The notes beneath the pieces were generated by a model. That model searched no databases. It worked only from the letters and a program-made list of their open reading frames with translations, and was not told the DNA's origin. A stretch of DNA of 48,599 bases from Priestia aryabhattai B8W22 (GTDB lineage Bacteria > Bacillota > Bacilli > Bacillales > Bacillaceae_H). Below, in pieces: positions 1 through 7,281 of the stretch; positions within the stretch are counted from its first letter, which is position 1; each line of letters starts with the position of its first letter. The position numbers were made by a program, and so were the translations under genes. The stretch covers positions 1 to 48,599 of the forward strand of contig NZ_JYOO01000037.1 of NCBI RefSeq assembly GCF_000956595.1. Reading direction: 5' to 3'.

Positions 1-502
1 GAAGCAGAGCCTGCTTGTAAATACTGACTCGCCACCCAGCCCGTTTGGCCGCTTGCCGTTTAATCTGTGACCAAGATCCGCTTTCTTTTACCACCGTTAC
101 TTTTGAATTGCGCGGTAAGTTTGTTACCACCGATGCGCTTGTACTTGCAGAAGAGCGAACGTTTAATGAACTGGCGTTAACGACCGCTGACTTGGATGTC
201 GAATTTGCCGTGGACGTACTGGTTGTTTGCGTTTTGTTTATGTATTGAGATGAAATCCAAGCTTCTTTACCGTTATACGTAATTTTAGCCCATCCCTTGC
301 TTTCATCTACTATATTAACGGTGTTTCCCTTCGTTATTTTTCCAACGACGGCACCGCTTGTACTAGGCGTTGCACGTACATTTAACGATGTAACAGTTAC
401 TTTGGCCGATTCAGCTGCATCTGCATCAATTGAATGCAAAAGCAATGAAGAGCTTAAGAGAACAGAAGAAACGGCTGTGTACATGACATGTTTTTTATTC
501 AT
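1..502 (-). CDS. SH3-domain exported cell-wall protein, 5' part, frameshifted
   Basis: The gene runs off the left edge of the window, so only its N-terminal part is present. It starts at ATG 502-500 behind a strong AAGGAGG. The product opens with a signal peptide (MNKKHVMYTAVSS, hydrophobic core, Ala-rich exit), followed by two bacterial SH3 repeats. Each repeat begins with a TVTSLNVRATPST or VNASSLNVRSSAST pattern and ends with a W-containing strand, and a Thr/Ser linker lies between them. Such repeats bind cell-wall peptides and are usually joined to an amidase or NlpC/P60 domain, which here would lie outside the window. Near 58-61 the second repeat loses frame: the expected GQTGWVASQYLQAG continues only after a one-base shift, consistent with one A missing from a short A-run on the coding strand. 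Family level is confident; the enzyme class is unknown. Confidence 0.8.
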   Translation of the reverse strand, partial: MNKKHVMYTAVSSVLLSSSLLLHSIDADAAESAKVTVTSLNVRATPSTSGAVVGKITKGNTVNIVDESKGWAKITYNGKEAWISSQYINKTQTTSTSTANSTSKSAVVNASSLNVRSSASTSASVVTNLPRNSKVTVVKESGSWSQIKRQAAKRAGWRVSIYKQALL

Positions 503-1072
503 TTTTTCCTCCTTGCAAATTACAAATTTCAACATAAGTTAATTGGTATACAAAGCATATATCGGCAAATAGCCCAAAATTTTGAGTGAAATCTACTATT
601 ATCTCATAATGCCGATATTATCCATCATACTATATGTCGAAATTCAATTGTATAATGAATTTGAACTATCTGCCATCCTTACAGATAAAATTTTACATTA
701 ATGTAAAATATAATTATATCAAAGGAGAAATTCAGGGATATTAAGGGCATTTAAAGGTCTTTAGTCCTTTGTTCACCGATGTTTTGAGGACATGTTTTAT
801 ACTAGAAAAAATGTGAAATAGTATAAAGCAGCTGAATGTGAATATGATAGAGGAGAGATAGAAAATAAAAGAGTATCTATCTTTTGGAGGAGGAAACATC
901 CACAATTATGAAACATTTAGAATAAAAATAACAAAAATATATAAAATAATATAAAGCCTGTCTAGAGGGGTGTAAAGCTCGTAGCATAAACCAAAAGTAA
1001 ATAGTTAGAAAATTCTTTCTTTTTATTTTAAAACATGGTACAGTATAAAAAAGTGAAAGGGTGGAAACTGAT
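503..1072. other. 570-bp intergenic region with perfect 20-bp palindrome
   Basis: No convincing gene is seen between the SH3 gene and the GrpB gene, which are divergently transcribed. The stretch is very AT-rich. It holds a perfect 20-bp palindrome centred between 699 and 700 (ATTTTACATT and its mirror, 690-709), an SD-like GGAGGAGG near 886-893 followed only by a five-codon frame, and several TATACT/TATAAA-like -10 boxes. Promoters for both flanking genes must lie here but cannot be assigned with certainty. Confidence 0.5.
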
Positions 1073-1606
1073 ATGCGAAAGATTGTTCAGTATGAAACAA
1101 AGTGGTCGCTTTTGTATCAAATGGAAAAAGAAGCGTTGCTTAATACACTAAAAGATTTTTCAGTAGACATCGAACATATTGGAAGCACGTCCGTTCCTGG
1201 ATTGGCAGGTTCACCAATCGTTGATATTTTAATCGGAGTCAAACGTGAAGAAGACATAAATGAAGTGCGCGCTATATTAAAAAATAAATCTCACGTATAT
1301 GTAGCGGAAAAAGAGATGTTCGTCTTATTAAAGGAAGGTGTTCCAGCTGCACACTACCCTCCAATTATGACAGCTAAAAATGCCCGTAAGCTCATTCCAC
1401 ATGATGCTAGAAGAAGTCATGTGTACGTAACGGTCAGTGAATCACCTTACTGGAATGAAAGAATTAATTTCAGGGAGCAGTTACGCTCGAGCGAACGTGC
1501 TAGAAAAAAATATGAAGGTATGAAATACGAGCTTTCAAAACGATTGTGGAACGATATTTCTACCTATGAGTACAAAAAAGAAGAATTCATTCAGCGCAGT
1601 CTATAA
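1073..1606 (+). CDS. GrpB/UPF0157 family protein (nucleotidyltransferase fold)
   Basis: A 177-residue cytosolic protein of the GrpB (UPF0157) family, which belongs to the nucleotidyltransferase superfamily. The signature is the segment IEHIGSTSVPGLAGSPIVDILI, with the GSTSVPGL motif and the D-I-L-I strand that normally supplies a metal-binding Asp. The family has no firmly established reaction. I chose ATG 1073 because AAGGGTGG at 1057-1064 is then eight bases upstream; an in-frame GTG at 1061 lies on top of that SD. A stem-loop terminator follows directly, so the gene is probably monocistronic. Length is normal for the family. Confidence 0.88.
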   Translation: MRKIVQYETKWSLLYQMEKEALLNTLKDFSVDIEHIGSTSVPGLAGSPIVDILIGVKREEDINEVRAILKNKSHVYVAEKEMFVLLKEGVPAAHYPPIMTAKNARKLIPHDARRSHVYVTVSESPYWNERINFREQLRSSERARKKYEGMKYELSKRLWNDISTYEYKKEEFIQRSL

Positions 1607-1638
1607 AAAACGTCATTTCAATTGAAATGACGTTTTTT
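1604..1638. terminator. Bidirectional terminator
   Basis: AAAAAACGTCATTTCAATT pairs with its mirror AATTGAAATGACGTTTTTT, flanked by A and T runs. It serves both the GrpB gene and the convergent DUF4397 gene. Confidence 0.85.
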
Positions 1639-1641
1639 AAA

Positions 1642-2322
1642 TTAATTATCTTGTAAAACAATGGTCTCAAGCTTGTCAGCAGTATTTACTGCGAGAACCG
1701 TATAGTTTTTACCGCTTTGAAGATTTGTTCCTGGAAGACTTAGTATTTCTTTTCCATCTGCTGTGGAAACAGATAGATCATACGAACCCGGATTTACTAC
1801 TTGATAACCTGAAATGCTTTTAAAAGACAGATCTTTAAATAAAGGAACAGCACCTTTAGGACCTACGTTTACCGCAGGAGCATCAGGAGATAAATGAGCA
1901 ACACGCAAGCTTGCTTTTCCAGCCATCCCTTGCTTATTATTCGTGAAAGCCTGTAGTTCAAGATTTTCTGCTTTATTTACAGCGGCTACTGTATACGATT
2001 TTCCACCGTCTACAACAAGGGTAGCTTCGATGATGGAATCTTTTGTTCCTTTTGTCTTCGCTTCGTATACTTCTACTTTATGAGAACCAGCTGACAAAGG
2101 CAGGGAGTTGGAGACATCTTTAAACTTTGCTCCTTCTACTAAAGCTTTGTCATCCACAAAAATGTCTACAGCTGGAGCATCAGGTGAAGCATGAACGATA
2201 CGAACTTCTGCATTTTGAGCTGGTCGCTCATCTGCAGCAGGAGGTGTTTCAGCGGCAAATACTAACATGCGGCTAAGTGCCAAGAAGGCAATCACTGCTA
2301 CCATTACGAATAGTCGTTTCAT
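1642..2322 (-). CDS. Exported DUF4397-domain protein
   Basis: A 226-residue protein with an N-terminal signal peptide (MKRLFVMVAVIAFLAL, Ala-rich exit) and two related beta-rich repeats. They begin at VRIVHASPDAPAVDIF and LRVAHLSPDAPAVNVG, the hallmark of DUF4397. The same repeats recur near YTVAAVNKAENL and YTVLAVNTADKL. The domain occurs in secreted or surface proteins and has no established activity. The start is ATG 2322, nine bases after AGGAG; the preceding TTG at 2325 is in frame but less well spaced. No LPXTG or lipobox is seen, so the mature protein is probably released or loosely wall-bound. It shares its 3' terminator with the GrpB gene. Confidence 0.85.
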   Translation of the reverse strand: MKRLFVMVAVIAFLALSRMLVFAAETPPAADERPAQNAEVRIVHASPDAPAVDIFVDDKALVEGAKFKDVSNSLPLSAGSHKVEVYEAKTKGTKDSIIEATLVVDGGKSYTVAAVNKAENLELQAFTNNKQGMAGKASLRVAHLSPDAPAVNVGPKGAVPLFKDLSFKSISGYQVVNPGSYDLSVSTADGKEILSLPGTNLQSGKNYTVLAVNTADKLETIVLQDN

Positions 2323-2437
2323 CAAGTATCACTCCTTTTTTAGTATACACAGCTTTATGTAAAGAGAAGGACTGTGCAGTTGTTAGCGTATACTAAATAA
2401 AATCAACTATTCGTTTGTTTGTTAACTTTTGACGTGT

Positions 2438-2875
2438 TTACTGAGATTTCTGACGGAAAAATCGAAGAATAGCTAAAATATTGTACAGAGCTGTGAGGAG
2501 CCATGTCAATAAAAAGCCTAGGCCAAGCCCAATATTGGCATCTATATACGTATGCGTGAAGTCATCATATACGACGTAGGTAAGAGGAGCAATCGACAGT
2601 AAAAATAGAAGAAAAAACAAGAGCGTTTCCCATCTGTTTAAAGTGAAGGTTAAATAAAAGAAAAGGAAAGCGGAGAACAATAGAAGAGTGTCTCGAATAG
2701 CCCAAGGTAAAACGCCGATATGTGGATTAGCGAGAAGAAAAGTCGGGACAATCGAAAGGAGGAAAAGGAGAGAAAGTAAAGTCACGTGAAGGGTGTGCTT
2801 TTTTGTAAAAGCCGGTACCAATAAAAACGCTGCGGTTGCACCTAAAAGAAAATTACAAATTAAAATAAACTCCAT
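2438..2875 (-). CDS. Polytopic membrane protein of unknown function
   Basis: A 145-residue, very hydrophobic protein starting at ATG 2875 behind GAGGTG. About four to five membrane helices can be read: residues 4-22, 30-48, 56-78, 83-102 and 118-140. Between the last two lies a polar loop with YDDFTHTYID. Charged residues are few and the C-terminus (RFFRQKSQ) is basic, suggesting an inside location. I do not recognise the family. The gene stands alone, separated from the nitroreductase gene by a terminator. Confidence 0.7.
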   Translation of the reverse strand: MEFILICNFLLGATAAFLLVPAFTKKHTLHVTLLSLLFLLSIVPTFLLANPHIGVLPWAIRDTLLLFSAFLFFYLTFTLNRWETLLFFLLFLLSIAPLTYVVYDDFTHTYIDANIGLGLGFLLTWLLTALYNILAILRFFRQKSQ

Positions 2876-2936
2876 ATCAACACCTCATTTATTGAGTATT
2901 ACTTTTAGTCTATTCAGTACGCTGTTAAAGTAGATA

Positions 2937-2965
2937 AAAAAGCTGCGATGTTCATCGCAGCTTTT
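2937..2965 (-). terminator. Terminator of the nitroreductase/monooxygenase unit
   Basis: AAAAGCTGCGATG, a two-base loop, then CATCGCAGCTTTT. It lies directly after the stop of the nitroreductase gene, with a T-run on the minus strand. Confidence 0.85.
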
Positions 2966-2967
2966 GG

Positions 2968-3705
2968 TTATTCGAATTTAAACCCTTGTTTTTCAAGCAT
3001 CGCTCGAACTTCTGGATAATAAATGGTTTTATAAATAGCTGATACAGTTTGTGACCAGTTGCGGTCATCAGCACCGTTTGTTCTCATTTTCATATACTCT
3101 GCCATTTCAGCATCATAGTCTTGAATCAATGACTTTAAGTCGTGATTATAGCTTTCCCGATGGTGCACAGCAGCTTGTGGCAATCGAGGTTTTTTCGCAG
3201 ACTGATCTGCTGGATGTCCAACGACAAGACCGCTTACTGGGAATACGTATTCCGGTAAATCTAGCAGTTCAATGACTTCAAGCGGCTTTCTGCGAATTCC
3301 TCCGATTGGGACTGTACCTAAACCGAGTGATTCTGCTGCAACTGTTGCGGCTTCTAAAGAAATTCCAGCATCGGTTGCCCCCACTAAAATTGACTCAAGT
3401 CCATCGGTTACGCCAAGAGGCGCATCGTTAAGCTCAGCAGCAATCTTAGCACGATTAAAATCCGCACAAAAGATTAAGAATAGAGGAGCTTGGTCAATCC
3501 ACGCTTGGTTGCCCGCAAGCTCTGAAAGCTTTTTCTTTTTTTCTTTATCTTGGACGCTAATAATAGTCACTTGCTGTCCGTTAATAGAAGAAGCGGCTGA
3601 CTGAGCAGATTGGATAATCGTATCTAAATGTTCGTCGCTTACTGCTTCGTCTGTATACTGACGGATAGAACGATGATCTTGAATTGTACGAATTGCTTCA
3701 TTCAT
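2968..3705 (-). CDS. NfrA-like FMN-dependent NAD(P)H oxidoreductase/nitroreductase
   Basis: A 245-residue cytosolic nitroreductase-fold flavoenzyme of the NfsA/NfrA group, which reduces flavins, nitro compounds and quinones with NAD(P)H. Visible family features are the N-terminal HRSIRQYTDEAV (phosphate/FMN contact), QSAQSAASSINGQQ, AAESLGLGTVPIGGIRR near residue 130, the VSGLVVGHP strand and the C-terminal K-Q-G-F segment. Length matches NfrA. It lies 29 bp downstream of a YgiN-type monooxygenase on the same strand, and both face an ArsR-type repressor. This suggests a quinone- or electrophile-inducible detoxification pair (inference). NfrA versus a close paralogue cannot be settled by eye. 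Confidence 0.85.
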   Translation of the reverse strand: MNEAIRTIQDHRSIRQYTDEAVSDEHLDTIIQSAQSAASSINGQQVTIISVQDKEKKKKLSELAGNQAWIDQAPLFLIFCADFNRAKIAAELNDAPLGVTDGLESILVGATDAGISLEAATVAAESLGLGTVPIGGIRRKPLEVIELLDLPEYVFPVSGLVVGHPADQSAKKPRLPQAAVHHRESYNHDLKSLIQDYDAEMAEYMKMRTNGADDRNWSQTVSAIYKTIYYPEVRAMLEKQGFKFE

Positions 3706-3734
3706 GATGCGTCATCCTTTCAAAGAAGTTATTC

Positions 3735-4019
3735 TTAGCCTTGTAATGTTTTTACATCTAAAGGTGCTACAAGTACGCCAGTTTGAGCAAATGCTACAAA
3801 ACTTTGGAAGTGAGCTGATTTATTGTGTGCTTGAATTGCTTCTTCGCTTTTCCACTCTTCAATCATCATAAATGTGTTAGGTGTAAAAGCATCTTCAAAT
3901 AGTTGATAGTTGCTGTTTCCTTCTTCTTGTAAAGAATGCTTAATTAGTTCTTGTACGTTTTCTAAAAATTCTTCTCTTTTTGCTGGGTTAACTTTCATTG
4001 AAGCTTGTAAATGAATCAT
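3735..4019 (-). CDS. ABM-domain (YgiN-type) monooxygenase
   Basis: A 94-residue protein of the antibiotic-biosynthesis-monooxygenase fold: M-I-H-L-Q-A-S-M-K-V at the start, the conserved E-G-N-x-x-Y-Q-L-F segment, MMIEEWKSEEAIQAHNKSAHF in the middle and a hydrophobic C-terminal strand. Small members such as YgiN act on quinols or similar substrates as dimers without a cofactor. The start is ATG 4019 behind GGAGG. It is the first gene of a two-gene unit with the nitroreductase and is divergent from the ArsR gene at 4224. The 205-bp space between holds two palindromes that are probably the repressor's operators. Confidence 0.85.
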   Translation of the reverse strand: MIHLQASMKVNPAKREEFLENVQELIKHSLQEEGNSNYQLFEDAFTPNTFMMIEEWKSEEAIQAHNKSAHFQSFVAFAQTGVLVAPLDVKTLQG

Positions 4020-4108
4020 GGGTGATTCCTCCTTTAATAATGATGGTGCTTTATATTATTTGTTTTGTTTTTAATCTTTCATTCAATTTATGATTAAAAT
4101 GAAGATAA

Positions 4109-4126
4109 GTTCGAATATCATCGAAC
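4109..4126. promoter_or_regulatory. Operator copy 1, GTTCGA-N6-TCGAAC
   Basis: A perfect inverted repeat GTTCGA/TCGAAC with a six-base spacer. It is one of two copies of identical format in the divergent promoter region. It lies 90 bp upstream of the monooxygenase start and is probably bound by the adjacent ArsR-type regulator (inference). Confidence 0.7.
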
Positions 4127-4169
4127 AATGAAACTATAACACCGATTAAATAACAGTGCAAGGAATTTA

Positions 4170-4187
4170 GTTCGAAAGTTATCGAAC
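4170..4187. promoter_or_regulatory. Operator copy 2, GTTCGA-N6-TCGAAC
   Basis: The second copy has the same arms and the same six-base spacer, 61 bp (about six helical turns) from copy 1 centre to centre. Its right edge is one base from the -35 box of the regulator promoter, so binding here would give autorepression. Confidence 0.7.
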
Positions 4188-4188
4188 A

Positions 4189-4217
4189 TTGATACACAAA
4201 AGAAGCTGTGTTATATT
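4189..4217 (+). promoter_or_regulatory. SigA-type promoter of the arsR-like gene
   Basis: TTGATA, a 17-base spacer, then TATATT. The predicted +1 falls at about 4223-4225, on or one base from the ATG of the regulator, which has no SD. The transcript may therefore be leaderless. Confidence 0.6.
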
Positions 4218-4223
4218 TTAAGC

Positions 4224-4538
4224 ATGAGAAAACCTTATCAACCACCGAAATCTGAAATTAAATTAACGCCTATTCTACACGCGTTGAGTGATCCTAATCG
4301 GCTGCGAATTGTACAGTGTTTAGCGACAAGAAAGGAGCAGACCTGTTCGTATTATCAAAAATTAAATGTATCAAAATCAACGCTATCACATCATATTAAA
4401 GTACTTCGCGAAGCTGGAATTATCAAACTACGTATAGAAGGTACGCAGCACTATTACTCCTTGCGTTTAGAAGAACTTGAGGAATTGTTCCCAGGTCTGC
4501 TTCCTTCCATTATAAATATAGATGAGCAATTGTTTTAA
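4224..4538 (+). CDS. ArsR-family winged-helix transcriptional regulator
   Basis: A 104-residue winged-helix protein. The core reads LHALSDPNRLRIVQCLA, then the recognition-helix region NVSKSTLSHHIKVLREAGIIKLRIEGTQHYYSLR, typical of ArsR/SmtB folds. There is no CxC metal motif at the recognition helix. Only two cysteines are visible (C33 in VQCLA and C42 in QTCSYY), so a thiol- or electrophile-sensing role is possible but unproven. The natural start matches homologues at ATG 4224, although no SD precedes it. Its neighbours on the other strand are the monooxygenase and nitroreductase genes, which it probably represses through the two palindromes. Confidence 0.88.
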   Translation: MRKPYQPPKSEIKLTPILHALSDPNRLRIVQCLATRKEQTCSYYQKLNVSKSTLSHHIKVLREAGIIKLRIEGTQHYYSLRLEELEELFPGLLPSIINIDEQLF

Positions 4539-4567
4539 AAGCTGAACGATGTTTTGTTCAGCTTTTT
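4537..4567. terminator. Bidirectional terminator
   Basis: AAAAGCTGAAC and GTTCAGCTTTTTT enclose an eight-base loop. It lies between the convergent ArsR and CHY-zinc-finger genes and overlaps the 3' end of the latter. Confidence 0.8.
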
Positions 4568-4893
4568 TGTTCAAAATAAATGTGTCCATGCAGGCTGCAT
4601 CCGGGATTAAAAGAAGAACGACAGTGAGGGCAAGTCGAGTTACAGGTTAAGTATTCATTAATTGATAGCTCATGTTTACATACTCCGCAAAGAATAGCTT
4701 TTTCATTAAACATAGCTTTTGGCCACCTTTTAATGTCGTGATCCGCATGTCCGTTATGACATTGATAGCACGGATAATATGTATGACAGCAATAAAATTT
4801 TATTGCGATAATATCTTTATCCGTATGATAGTGCGTACAGCGCGTTTCGGAATCCACTGTGTCCCCTTTTACTGCAGGTACAGATTTGTTCAT
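4558..4893 (-). CDS. CHY zinc-finger protein
   Basis: A 111-residue, Cys/His-rich protein of the CHY zinc-finger family. Zinc ligands visible in order are the CTHYH pair, FYCCHTYYPCYQCH, HADHD, CGVCKHELS and CPHCRSSFNPGCSLHGH. This gives three zinc-binding clusters, as expected for the family. Bacterial stand-alone versions have no established role. ATG 4893 is chosen because AAGGAG at 4902-4907 is then eight bases upstream; an in-frame ATG at 4899 and GTG at 4902 are too close to the SD. It is monocistronic and convergent with the ArsR gene. Confidence 0.85.
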   Translation of the reverse strand: MNKSVPAVKGDTVDSETRCTHYHTDKDIIAIKFYCCHTYYPCYQCHNGHADHDIKRWPKAMFNEKAILCGVCKHELSINEYLTCNSTCPHCRSSFNPGCSLHGHIYFEQKS

Positions 4894-5070
4894 TATCATC
4901 ACTCCTTATGAAAAGTATAGCATGCTTTTATACGCCTTATCATACATATGTAAAAAGAAAAATGCTATAATAAAACCATCGTTTTACATGTCAGATTGCA
5001 TGCTAAAAAGATCAGATAAAAATTGATGTCAAAACAGATCGATTAAGTGAAGTAAAGAGAGGAAGAAAAA

Positions 5071-6138
5071 ATGAGTAAGCAAGTTATCGTTTTTACCGGA
5101 GGCGGAACAGCTGGGCACGTAACACCAAACATTGCCATTATGAAAGAATTAGACAGTGAAAAATGGGATATCCATTATGTCGGTTCTCATAATGGTATTG
5201 AGAAAGAATTAATTACAAAATTAAACGTTCCATATCATGCGATTTCAAGCGGAAAGCTGCGTCGCTACGTCGATATGGAAAATGTAAAAGATGTATTTCG
5301 AGTAGCAAAAGGGGTTGGCGATGCACGTCGCGTGCTAAAAAAGCTAAAGCCTTCTCTTGTTTTTTCAAAAGGCGGTTTTGTCACAGTTCCTGTTGTAATG
5401 GCTGCTAAATCTTTAAACATTCCCGTGTTCATTCATGAAAGTGATTTAACACCGGGACTGGCAAATAAAATTGCGCAGAAATTTGCCACTAAAATTTTTA
5501 CTTCTTTTGATGAAGCGGCAAACTACTTTCCAAAAGAAAAAGTGCAGGTCGTTGGTTCACCTATTCGAAAAGAATTATTTAGCGGAAGCGCAGCGAACGG
5601 GGAAAGCTGGCTTCGCTTTTATGATAAGCGCCCAATTTTAACGATTATGGGCGGAAGTTTAGGAGCACGCCGTATTAATGAAATTGTTCGAGAGTCTTTG
5701 CCTGAACTGCAAAAGAAATTCCAAATTGTACACCTTTGCGGAAAAGGCAATATTGATACAAGCCTTGAAAAAGAGTCCGGCTACCGTCAGTTAGAATACG
5801 TAAACGAACAGCTTCCTGATGTTCTAGCGGCAACTGATTATGTGATTACACGCGGCGGATCAAATGCCATTTTTGAGTTTTTAGCTCTTCATAAACCGAT
5901 GATGATTATTCCTTTATCAAAAGCACAGAGTCGCGGAGATCAAATTTTAAATGCACAATCCTTTAAGAAAAAAGGCTACTGCATGGTTGTAGAAGAAGAG
6001 CAGTTAACAAAAGAACTGTTTTTGCGTGAAGTAAATGAGCTTCAGCAGCAGGCAAGTACGATGAAGCGTACAATGCGTGAAGCAACAAAAACGGATGCCA
6101 TTTCAATTCTTGTAAATGAAATTGAGAAAATGAGCTAA
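5071..6138 (+). CDS. murG: MurG-type UDP-GlcNAc:lipid I N-acetylglucosaminyltransferase
   Basis: A 355-residue GT-B glycosyltransferase. It carries the MurG N-terminal glycine loop GGGTAGHVTPN, the lipid-acceptor loop region GSHNGIEKEL, FSKGGFVTVPV, the HESDLTPGLANK segment, MGGSLGARRINE and the UDP-binding ITRGGSNAIFEFLALHKPMMIIPL with QSRGDQ. MurG adds GlcNAc to undecaprenyl-PP-MurNAc-pentapeptide at the inner face of the membrane, giving lipid II. The gene is alone, with its own SD (GAGAGGAAG) and terminator. It is not in a division/cell-wall cluster, so it may be the second MurG copy known from some Bacillus species (inference). Length is normal. Confidence 0.9.
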   Translation: MSKQVIVFTGGGTAGHVTPNIAIMKELDSEKWDIHYVGSHNGIEKELITKLNVPYHAISSGKLRRYVDMENVKDVFRVAKGVGDARRVLKKLKPSLVFSKGGFVTVPVVMAAKSLNIPVFIHESDLTPGLANKIAQKFATKIFTSFDEAANYFPKEKVQVVGSPIRKELFSGSAANGESWLRFYDKRPILTIMGGSLGARRINEIVRESLPELQKKFQIVHLCGKGNIDTSLEKESGYRQLEYVNEQLPDVLAATDYVITRGGSNAIFEFLALHKPMMIIPLSKAQSRGDQILNAQSFKKKGYCMVVEEEQLTKELFLREVNELQQQASTMKRTMREATKTDAISILVNEIEKMS

Positions 6139-6176
6139 AAAAGCGTTCTTATCGAGGAGATAAGAACGCTTTTTTT
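6137..6176 (+). terminator. Terminator of murG
   Basis: AAAAAAGCGTTCTTATC pairs with GATAAGAACGCTTTTTTT around a five-base loop. It is a strong rho-independent signal. Confidence 0.9.
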
Positions 6177-6179
6177 CCG

Positions 6180-6383
6180 AAAGAGGAGAAGGAGGAAGCA
6201 GGCCGTAAAATAATTCATGATGAAATGGAAAGTATTTTGTCACGCGCGTCTGAACAAAATGTTGTGCCGATTATAGATAACCAAAACATTTTTATTGGAT
6301 CTGTGCGGCGAAGAGAGATTATAGAGTATTGTATCTCTCAACTTTTTATACGTGGAGAAACGCCTTTAAATGTGAAGATTTAG
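6180..6383 (+). pseudogene. Remnant of a CBS-domain protein (C-terminal half of the second CBS)
   Basis: An open frame ending at TAG 6381 encodes ESILSRASEQNVVPIIDNQ followed by NIFIGSVRRREIIEY. It closely resembles the end of the intact CBS protein at 36328, which reads NILSKAIDQNFVPVTDDQ then DVFIGIVRRREILEF. The N-terminal domain is missing: upstream the frame merges into the murG terminator. No SD precedes the only internal ATG (6225). The last about 15 residues differ from the intact copy. I read it as the 3' scar of a deleted paralogue. Confidence 0.7.
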
Positions 6384-6458
6384 TTAAGTTTGCGTAAAAA
6401 ACATAATTTTTACATAAAAGGTAGTCTTTTTTTATATAATTAATGTTATAATAAGAGA

Positions 6459-6516
6459 TGTAAAGACGAAACTTGCGTAATGTAAGCCTCTAACATTTGT
6501 TAGAGGTTCTTTTTTT
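6459..6516 (+). ncRNA. Possible short RNA between an extended -10 promoter and a terminator
   Basis: An extended -10 (TGTTATAAT, 6444-6452) is followed about 35 bases later by a perfect hairpin, CCTCTAACA/TGTTAGAGG with a two-base loop and a long T-run (6487-6516). No reading frame lies between. It could be a transcript of about 60 nt, or just the terminator left behind by the deleted CBS gene. No -35 is obvious. Confidence 0.35.
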
Positions 6517-6636
6517 ACATAGCATAAAACATTTGATTTCAGTTCTTTCTATGATTAAGTTAGAATAAGTGTTAAAGTAAGAAGTTTCTTGCTTTTTACA
6601 TAAGAAAAGTGAGCTGTACAAAGGAGACAAAGTATA

Positions 6637-7191
6637 TTGACTACGGAAAAAACAAAAAGCGATCAATTACGCAGCATATTCAAAACAATTATCTTCGCTA
6701 TCGCTCTAGTATTTATGATTCGCGCATTTTTATTTTCTCCGTATATTGTAGAAGGCGCTTCAATGAACCCAACGCTGCATAACGGAGAGCGTTTGTTTGT
6801 GAATAAACTGTCGTATTCGCTTCATGATATTCGCCGCGGAGATATTGTGATTATTAAAGATGAGGCTAAGAATAAGCATTATGTAAAAAGAGTAATCGGT
6901 CTGCCAGGTGAAAAAATCGAAATGAAAAAAGATCAGCTTTATATTGATGATAAAAAAGTAAGTGAACCTTATTTAAAAACGAATCGTCAAATTGCCAACA
7001 ACATGGATATGGAGCTAACAGGAGATTTTGAACCCGTTCAAATACCTAAAAACGAAGTATTTGTAATGGGTGATAACCGTCTGTACAGTATGGATAGCCG
7101 TAATGGTCTAGGTCTCATTGATGAAAAACGGATTGTGGGAAAAAGCGAATTTGTATTTTACCCCGTCAAAAAAATAAGAAAAACGACGTAA
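6637..7191 (+). CDS. sip: Type I signal peptidase
   Basis: A 184-residue Gram-positive signal peptidase I. There is one N-terminal membrane helix (about residues 12-34), then the catalytic Ser in EGASMNPTL (Ser42) and the general-base Lys in HYVKRVIGLPGE (Lys84), followed by box D/E VFVMGDNRLYSMDSRNGLG. It cleaves signal peptides of exported pre-proteins on the outer membrane face. Translation starts at TTG 6637 behind AAAGGAG. In the MGDNR box the usual S-x-D-S-R is present (YSMDSRNGLG). The gene stands alone with its own terminator; which Sip paralogue it is cannot be told. Confidence 0.92.
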   Translation: MTTEKTKSDQLRSIFKTIIFAIALVFMIRAFLFSPYIVEGASMNPTLHNGERLFVNKLSYSLHDIRRGDIVIIKDEAKNKHYVKRVIGLPGEKIEMKKDQLYIDDKKVSEPYLKTNRQIANNMDMELTGDFEPVQIPKNEVFVMGDNRLYSMDSRNGLGLIDEKRIVGKSEFVFYPVKKIRKTT

Positions 7192-7222
7192 AAAGAAATG
7201 CCGGCAAAGGTATTTCTTTTTT
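7190..7222 (+). terminator. Terminator of sip
   Basis: AAAGAAAT-type stem closing over GCCGGCAAAGG, with ATTTCTTTTTTT on the 3' side. Confidence 0.7.
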
Positions 7223-7281
7223 TGTGCCTATGTCTACTCGGCTCCTAGATGGGTAAGCTAAGGAAAAAAGGTGTGAATTAA

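Noticed and set aside
690-709. The 20-bp palindrome as a terminator.
   Set aside because: No T-run follows on either side and no gene ends there.
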